The notes under the pieces were generated by a model, which worked only from the letters and a program-made list of their open reading frames with translations, did no database searches and had not been told where the DNA came from. DNA of 64,000 nucleotides from Bacillota bacterium (GTDB taxonomy: Bacteria > Bacillota > UBA4882 > UBA8346), in the NCBI GenBank assembly GCA_023401925.1, contig JAEXDA010000044.1, positions 1 through 64,000 on the forward strand. Direction: 5' to 3'. Position 1 is the first letter of the stretch, and every line of letters begins with the position of its first letter. The translations under genes were made by a program, and so were the position numbers. Positions 59,703 to 64,000 of the stretch are shown here, piece by piece.

Positions 59703-60920
59703 ATGAAATATCTGGTTGTTTTAGGGGATGGCATGGCAGATTTTCCAGTTCCGGAGTTGGACGGAAAGACTCCTCTCCAAGTTAGTACAAAACCTTACAT
59801 GGACAAGTTGGCAAGTCTAGGAGAAATGGGTATGGTCAAAAATGTCCCGGCGGGATTGCCTCCTGGAAGTGATGTTGCCAATTTATCGGTCATGGGTTAT
59901 GATCCCCACCTTTATTACACCGGACGTTCTCCACTGGAAGCAGCCAGTATGGGAATTGAGCTCGGCCCAAACGATGTCGCTTTTCGTTGTAATTTAGTCA
60001 CTTTATCCGATGCACCATTCTATCAAGAAAGAACAATGGTTGATTATAGTTCGGATGAAATAACCACCGCCGAATCGGAAGTTTTAATGAAAGATATCGC
60101 CAAAGCGCTTAATACCGAGAACTTCTCCTTTTATCCCGGCATCAGTTACCGTCATTTAATGGTCTGGCATAATGGCCCCACCCAGTGCCAATTGACCCCT
60201 CCCCATGATATTTCCGACCGTCTGATTACGAACCATTTACCCAAAGGCGAAGGGGCAGTTCAATTATTGGAGTTGATGCAAGAAAGTGTTCAAATCCTTA
60301 AAAATCACCCGATTAACGAGGCGCGAACTCAAAAAGGATTGCGTCCGGCCACCTCGATTTGGCTTTGGGGTCAAGGTAAAAAGCCTTCGATCCAAAGTTT
60401 TTATGAAAAATTTCATTTGAAGGGAGCGGTTATTTCCGCTGTAGATTTGGCAAAAGGTTTGGGAGTTTGTGCGGGTTTGAATGTTATCAATGTTCCCGGG
60501 GCCACGGGGAATGTGCATACCAATTTTCGCGGCAAAGCCGAAGCTGCCTTGAAAGCTTTTAAAGAAGGTCAGGACTTTGTATATCTCCATTTTGAAGCCC
60601 CGGACGAGGCCGGACATCGCGGAGAAGTTGAAAATAAAATCATTTCCATTGAAAAAATCGACTCAGAAGTACTGGCGTATCTTTTACGGGAAATGCCCAA
60701 AATAACTACGGATTTCAAGATTATGTTGTTGCCGGACCATCCCACTCCACTGACTTTAAAAACACATGTTTCCGACCCGGTGCCGTTTGTTATTTACCGG
60801 TATACTCCCGGAGAAAAAATTGAAAGTCATCGGAGCTATGACGAAGAATCGGCGCGCCAAACCAACCTTCTCGTTGAAAATGGCTATCGCTTAATGGAGC
60901 ATTTTATTGAACAGAACTAG
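59703..60920 (+). CDS. Cofactor-independent phosphoglycerate mutase family protein (ApgM / proposed homoserine kinase type)
   Basis: A 405-residue alkaline-phosphatase-superfamily protein. It starts 'KYLVVLGDGMADFPVPELDG' (metal Asp), has 'PPGSDVANLSVMGYDP' with the nucleophile Ser and 'YTGRSPLEAASMGIEL', and later 'HFEAPDEAGHRGE' and 'LLPDHPTPLTLKTH', the metal-binding Asp/His residues. Bacterial members are annotated either as archaeal-type phosphoglycerate mutase or, when near threonine genes, as an alternative homoserine kinase; no such neighbour is seen here. ATG 59703 (or the ATG at 59700) fits the family start; the ribosome site GGTGG is weak. Confidence 0.85.
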   Translation: MKYLVVLGDGMADFPVPELDGKTPLQVSTKPYMDKLASLGEMGMVKNVPAGLPPGSDVANLSVMGYDPHLYYTGRSPLEAASMGIELGPNDVAFRCNLVTLSDAPFYQERTMVDYSSDEITTAESEVLMKDIAKALNTENFSFYPGISYRHLMVWHNGPTQCQLTPPHDISDRLITNHLPKGEGAVQLLELMQESVQILKNHPINEARTQKGLRPATSIWLWGQGKKPSIQSFYEKFHLKGAVISAVDLAKGLGVCAGLNVINVPGATGNVHTNFRGKAEAALKAFKEGQDFVYLHFEAPDEAGHRGEVENKIISIEKIDSEVLAYLLREMPKITTDFKIMLLPDHPTPLTLKTHVSDPVPFVIYRYTPGEKIESHRSYDEESARQTNLLVENGYRLMEHFIEQN

Positions 60921-60962
60921 TAAACCGTTCTCTAAATAACTACTCATGAACGTTTTACTTAA

Positions 60963-61015
60963 GTAGAGCGTATCTTCCCCATTTCTGATTGCCATTTATT
61001 TACGATACGCTCTAC
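60963..61015. terminator. Inverted repeat between convergent genes
   Basis: GTAGAGCGTATC and GATACGCTCTAC are perfect 12-base arms around a 29-base loop, between the stop at 60920 (plus) and the stop at 61035 (minus). There is no uridine tract; it may act as a bidirectional 3' structure. Confidence 0.45.
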
Positions 61016-61034
61016 TGGTGACATCCAGGTCCGA

Positions 61035-61414
61035 TCACTTTGAGCCCTTTCCCAAAATTTCGCGAATTTTATTCACCAACTCCTGGCTAGTAAAGGGTTT
61101 GATTAAATAACCCTGAATTTTATAAGCAAAAGCCGCTTGTAGATCGTGGGTTTGCGCCTTGGCACTGGTAACCAATACCGGAATATTTTCAGTGCCGCTA
61201 TTATTTTGAAGAGCTTCCAATACCATGTAACCATTGAGCTTCGGGATTAAAATATCTAACAAAATGAGATCCGGTTGATGATTGATAGCCCTTTCCAACC
61301 CGCCACCGTCCCCGGCCTCCAAAACTTCAAAACCATTTGCTTCCAGGAAGATTTTTCCACCAACAAAATATTCAGATCGTCTTCAATGAGTAATACTTTT
61401 GCTTTTGACTTCAT
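61035..61414 (-). pseudogene. Response regulator receiver, disrupted by a one-base frameshift
   Basis: ATG 61414 starts 'MKSKAKVLLIEDDLNIL', a normal receiver N-terminus. The frame is then lost, and the rest of the receiver continues in another frame as 'FLEANGFEVLEAGDGG', 'LILLDILIPKLNGYMVLEAL', 'IPVLVTSAKA' and 'GYLIKPFTSQELVNKI'. The span of 380 bases is one short of 127 codons; adding one base in the AAAA run at 61365-61368 restores the whole 126-residue domain. Phospho-Asp, Ser and Lys are otherwise intact. It overlaps the kinase gene by 32 bases. This is either a recent mutation or a sequencing error. Confidence 0.85.
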
Positions 61415-63302
61415 CACCGGAACCTCCTTGGGAAGTATTCGCCAAAGGAAGCGTAAACCTGAAATTACTGCCTTTACCCAACTCGCTTTCAACCCAAATT
61501 GTCCCGCCATGGGTTTGGATAATTTCCCGGGCGATTGCCAAGCCGAGTCCGGCGCCATTGGTAAATTTATCACTATTTTTAACTCGGACAAACTTTTCAA
61601 AGATTGTCGATTGATATTCTTTTGGAATACCAATTCCGGTATCCTTCACCGAAACCAATAGCCACTCTCCTTCAAGTATCCCATTTATCTCGATGAGCCC
61701 TCCTTCGGATGTATATCGAAGGGCATTGGAAATAATATTATTAAATACCCAGGCGATGCGGGATGCGTCCACCAAAACCCTGGGTAAATTTTTTATCCGG
61801 GGCTCGATTTTCAGATTGATCTTCTTTTCTTCCAATTGAATTTGAAGGGGTCCGGCCGAGGCTTCAATAATTGGATAAAGATCACTGCTCTCCCTGACCA
61901 TCACGATTTTACCCGACTCCATCCTGGAAAGATCCAGCAGCTCACTGACGAGATTGTTCAAGCGACCGCAATCCTCCTGAATCACTTGAAGCAATTGTTC
62001 TTGTTTTGGATTAATTGCGCCAACGGTTCCCTCTAAAAGAAGTCCCGCACTCAAGGTGATGGAGGTAAGTGGAGTACGGAATTCATGAGAAGCTGTTGAA
62101 ACAAAATCCGACTTAATGCGGTCTAACTCTAGTATCTGCGTCACATCTCCCATAAAGACAACGATACCGATTAAATTCCCTTCCTTATCATCGACCGGAG
62201 TTGCATCCAGCAAATAATGATGCACCCCATTATTGACTGTCAAAGTTAATGCCGACTCCATGCCAGCGGCGCGAACCGGTAAATGTGTTTCGGCGCTTTC
62301 TTTCAGAGCGCTGAAAATCGCCCCGTTATTAATGACTTCGAGAATATAGATCCCTTTGACCTGCTTTTCTTTGATTATAAATAATTTTTCCGCTGATGAA
62401 TTGAGTGCAATAATCCGATAATCCGCATCCACAACGATTAAGGGATCCGGAATGCTCCGGACAATCGCATTGGCCCTTCTTCTTTCGGCAATCAACTTTT
62501 CAATGTTATGTTTCTCATATTCCCGGAGCCGCTCCGTCATGCGGTTAAATTCTTCGGCCAGTTTACCGATTTCATCCTTGGTTTCAACCGTAATTGTTTG
62601 ATCGAGATCGCCCTCGCCGATTTTTTTCGCATGTTCCGTTAATTTCAGGGTTGGAGTAATGATAATGGCTGAGATTCTGTAACCCAATAGGATTGCAAGG
62701 AATAACGCCAACAGGGATACCAAAGTTGTTGACAATATGGCATTCCCGGCATTGGATTTGGCCCTGTTGTCAGCCGTAACCATATGGTTCTGGTTGATAT
62801 TCAGCAAGGTATAACATTCTCGTTTCACTTTAGCATATTGCGGTGTTAGCCGGTGTAGATAAAAATCCTTCATTGGGTTGGAATCTTTCAACGACATTTC
62901 CCGGAGTTGCTGAAAATACATTAAATATAAATGGTAATCTTGGCGAATCCGTTTTAAAGTCTTTCTCTCTCCTTTAAAGGCGACATTTCCTTCGGCTATG
63001 GTATACCATTTACTGAATTCTTGCTGGTTGGTTAAAAAATTGCCGGTACTCTCCATACCGGAATTCATCAATAAGAAAAGCGAAGCTGCATTGTTTTGTT
63101 GCTCTAAAGCCTCAATCATTTTTTGCGATGCAACCACACTTCGGTAACTGACTACCATGATATCTTTAATGGCATGATTTAAACGGATAAAGTTATCTAT
63201 GGCCCAGATACCTGTTACCAACAACAACCCGGCAATGATCAAATATCCCAGTAAAATCTTCCAACGCAAGCTGGTTTCGGAAGAAAAAAAGCCGGCAGTC
63301 AT
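61383..63302 (-). CDS. Sensor histidine kinase with HAMP and PAS domains
   Basis: A 639-residue membrane kinase. TM1 is about 16-35, an extracytoplasmic helical sensor region of about 36-185 resembles four-helix-bundle sensors, and TM2 is about 188-212. HAMP is about 210-262, PAS about 275-390, and HisKA has His406 in 'STASHEFRTPLTSI'. The ATPase domain has 'NNIISNALRYTSEGG', 'VKDTGIGIP' and 'GAGLGLAIAREI'. It lies 20 bases after the receiver-TPR gene and overlaps the frameshifted receiver. The signal is unknown. Confidence 0.93.
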   Translation of the reverse strand: MTAGFFSSETSLRWKILLGYLIIAGLLLVTGIWAIDNFIRLNHAIKDIMVVSYRSVVASQKMIEALEQQNNAASLFLLMNSGMESTGNFLTNQQEFSKWYTIAEGNVAFKGERKTLKRIRQDYHLYLMYFQQLREMSLKDSNPMKDFYLHRLTPQYAKVKRECYTLLNINQNHMVTADNRAKSNAGNAILSTTLVSLLALFLAILLGYRISAIIITPTLKLTEHAKKIGEGDLDQTITVETKDEIGKLAEEFNRMTERLREYEKHNIEKLIAERRRANAIVRSIPDPLIVVDADYRIIALNSSAEKLFIIKEKQVKGIYILEVINNGAIFSALKESAETHLPVRAAGMESALTLTVNNGVHHYLLDATPVDDKEGNLIGIVVFMGDVTQILELDRIKSDFVSTASHEFRTPLTSITLSAGLLLEGTVGAINPKQEQLLQVIQEDCGRLNNLVSELLDLSRMESGKIVMVRESSDLYPIIEASAGPLQIQLEEKKINLKIEPRIKNLPRVLVDASRIAWVFNNIISNALRYTSEGGLIEINGILEGEWLLVSVKDTGIGIPKEYQSTIFEKFVRVKNSDKFTNGAGLGLAIAREIIQTHGGTIWVESELGKGSNFRFTLPLANTSQGGSGDEVKSKSITH

Positions 63303-63322
63303 AAAAAAACACTTCCTTATCC

Positions 63323-63919
63323 TTATACTCTATGAGATTGAGGTTCCTCGAACTCTTGGGCAATCCGGTTAAACCGTTCCGCCTCTTTTTTTTGGCCCTG
63401 AGCCTCATAAATTGTCGCCATTAACTTATAAGTCTCTCCGTGATTTGCATTGACGGCCAGGGAATTTTGCAATTCTTTAAAAGCATCCCCCAACTTTCCC
63501 TCCAAAATCAATTGTTTGGCCTTCAAAATATAAAACCCGACCTCTTGGACTGACCCAGGAGGCGTTTGAGGGATTTCATGTAATATCCGTCTTAATTTCT
63601 CAGCTGTAAAAGGTTTTTGCAAATAAATCACAGCTCCAAGTTTGGTACATTCGACGGCGTTTTTAACAGTTGCAAAAGCAGTCATAATAATGATGGGAGT
63701 ATTGATTCCGCTCTCCCGAACCCTTCTGAGTATCTCTGTACCGGTAATCTCCGGTAATTTGATGTCTAAAAAAACCAAATCCAATGGTTCGTTTTGAATA
63801 AAATTCAAACCTTCTATACCATCATCTGCAGTTATTACTTGGTAACCTTCCGATTCCAAACACATAGTCAATAAAGTCCTGATATTCTTGGTATCATCAA
63901 CCACCAAAGCCTTTTTCAT
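63323..63919 (-). CDS. Response regulator with receiver and TPR-like C-terminus
   Basis: A 198-residue protein. Residues 1-120 are a receiver: 'KALVVDDTKNIRTLL', phospho-Asp52 in 'LVFLDIKLPE', 'IIMTAFAT' and 'YLQKPF'. Residues of about 135-190 form a helical TPR-like unit ('AKQLILEGKLGDAFKELQNS', 'YKLMATIYEAQGQ') rather than a DNA-binding domain, so output is probably by protein contact. ATG 63919 has GGAGG upstream; the longer frame starts at a rare codon. First gene of the kinase operon; the promoter should lie at 63930-64000. Confidence 0.88.
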   Translation of the reverse strand: MKKALVVDDTKNIRTLLTMCLESEGYQVITADDGIEGLNFIQNEPLDLVFLDIKLPEITGTEILRRVRESGINTPIIIMTAFATVKNAVECTKLGAVIYLQKPFTAEKLRRILHEIPQTPPGSVQEVGFYILKAKQLILEGKLGDAFKELQNSLAVNANHGETYKLMATIYEAQGQKKEAERFNRIAQEFEEPQSHRV

Positions 63920-64000
63920 CCGAGTCAACCTCCAAATAATAAAAAACAAACACCATCTTCGTGTTTATTTAATCTTACTATAAGTGAAAATAAAATCAAA

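Overview
The window reads as a chromosome segment of an anaerobic or facultative member of the Bacillota (Firmicutes). Evidence: Gram-positive style Shine-Dalgarno sites, Bacillus-type LexA boxes, a TIGR04086 membrane protein, KimA-type potassium importers behind c-di-AMP (ydaO) riboswitches, an oxygen-sensitive class III ribonucleotide reductase, a Na+-pumping oxaloacetate decarboxylase, and a full anaerobic (early cobalt insertion) cobalamin pathway. I cannot name a genus. The 0.6-24 kb cobalamin block looks clearly more GC-rich than the rest of the window.

Layout. 1-600: a 42-bp tandem repeat array and an imperfect inverted repeat, with no convincing gene. 0.6-24.2 kb, all minus strand: a very large tetrapyrrole/cobalamin cluster in two riboswitch-controlled units. 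Unit one starts at a strong promoter and cobalamin riboswitch near 24.2 kb and runs cbiC-cbiD-cbiET-cbiF-cbiG-hemA-cbiH-cbiJ-sirC-hemC-cobA/hemD-hemB-hemL-cbiA-cbiP-cobO. Unit two starts at a second cobalamin riboswitch near 7.1 kb and runs cbiK (with a signal peptide), cbiL, a BtuFCD-type uptake transporter and a DrrAB-like ABC pair. Together they encode every step from glutamyl-tRNA to adenosylcobyric acid; the nucleotide-loop genes are not in the window.

24.2-34 kb: nrdD (minus), with paired NrdR boxes over its promoter, diverges from metE (plus), which has a third cobalamin riboswitch plus terminator. Next come a free-standing methionine synthase reactivation protein and a MetH that lacks that domain, then a methyltransferase. 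The cell can thus make methionine with or without B12 and switch by riboswitch.

34-44.4 kb (minus): a cupin protein, a PilZ protein, a radical-SAM/DUF4130 pair of DNA-repair type under two LexA boxes, a YdcF-like protein, a DUF362 protein, a sugar-isomerase-fold protein with an AraR-like operator at its promoter, and an ECF transporter (T, fused double ATPase, S). 44.6-52.8 kb: oadB-oadG-oadA, ilvC, a FmdB zinc ribbon, pduL, tRNA-Trp, a TIGR04086 protein, an exported FG-GAP/stalk protein and tRNA-Pro. 52.9-59.3 kb: a Myb/SANT-like DNA-binding protein and two tandem kimA paralogues, each with its own promoter, c-di-AMP riboswitch and terminator. 59.7-64 kb: a phosphoglycerate-mutase/putative homoserine-kinase family protein on plus, then a minus-strand signalling operon (receiver-TPR regulator, histidine kinase, and a second receiver broken by a one-base frameshift).

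Starts were chosen by Shine-Dalgarno sites, overlap with the upstream gene and family N-termini. No database search or folding program was run. Riboswitches, promoters and operators were called by eye against known consensus sequences.
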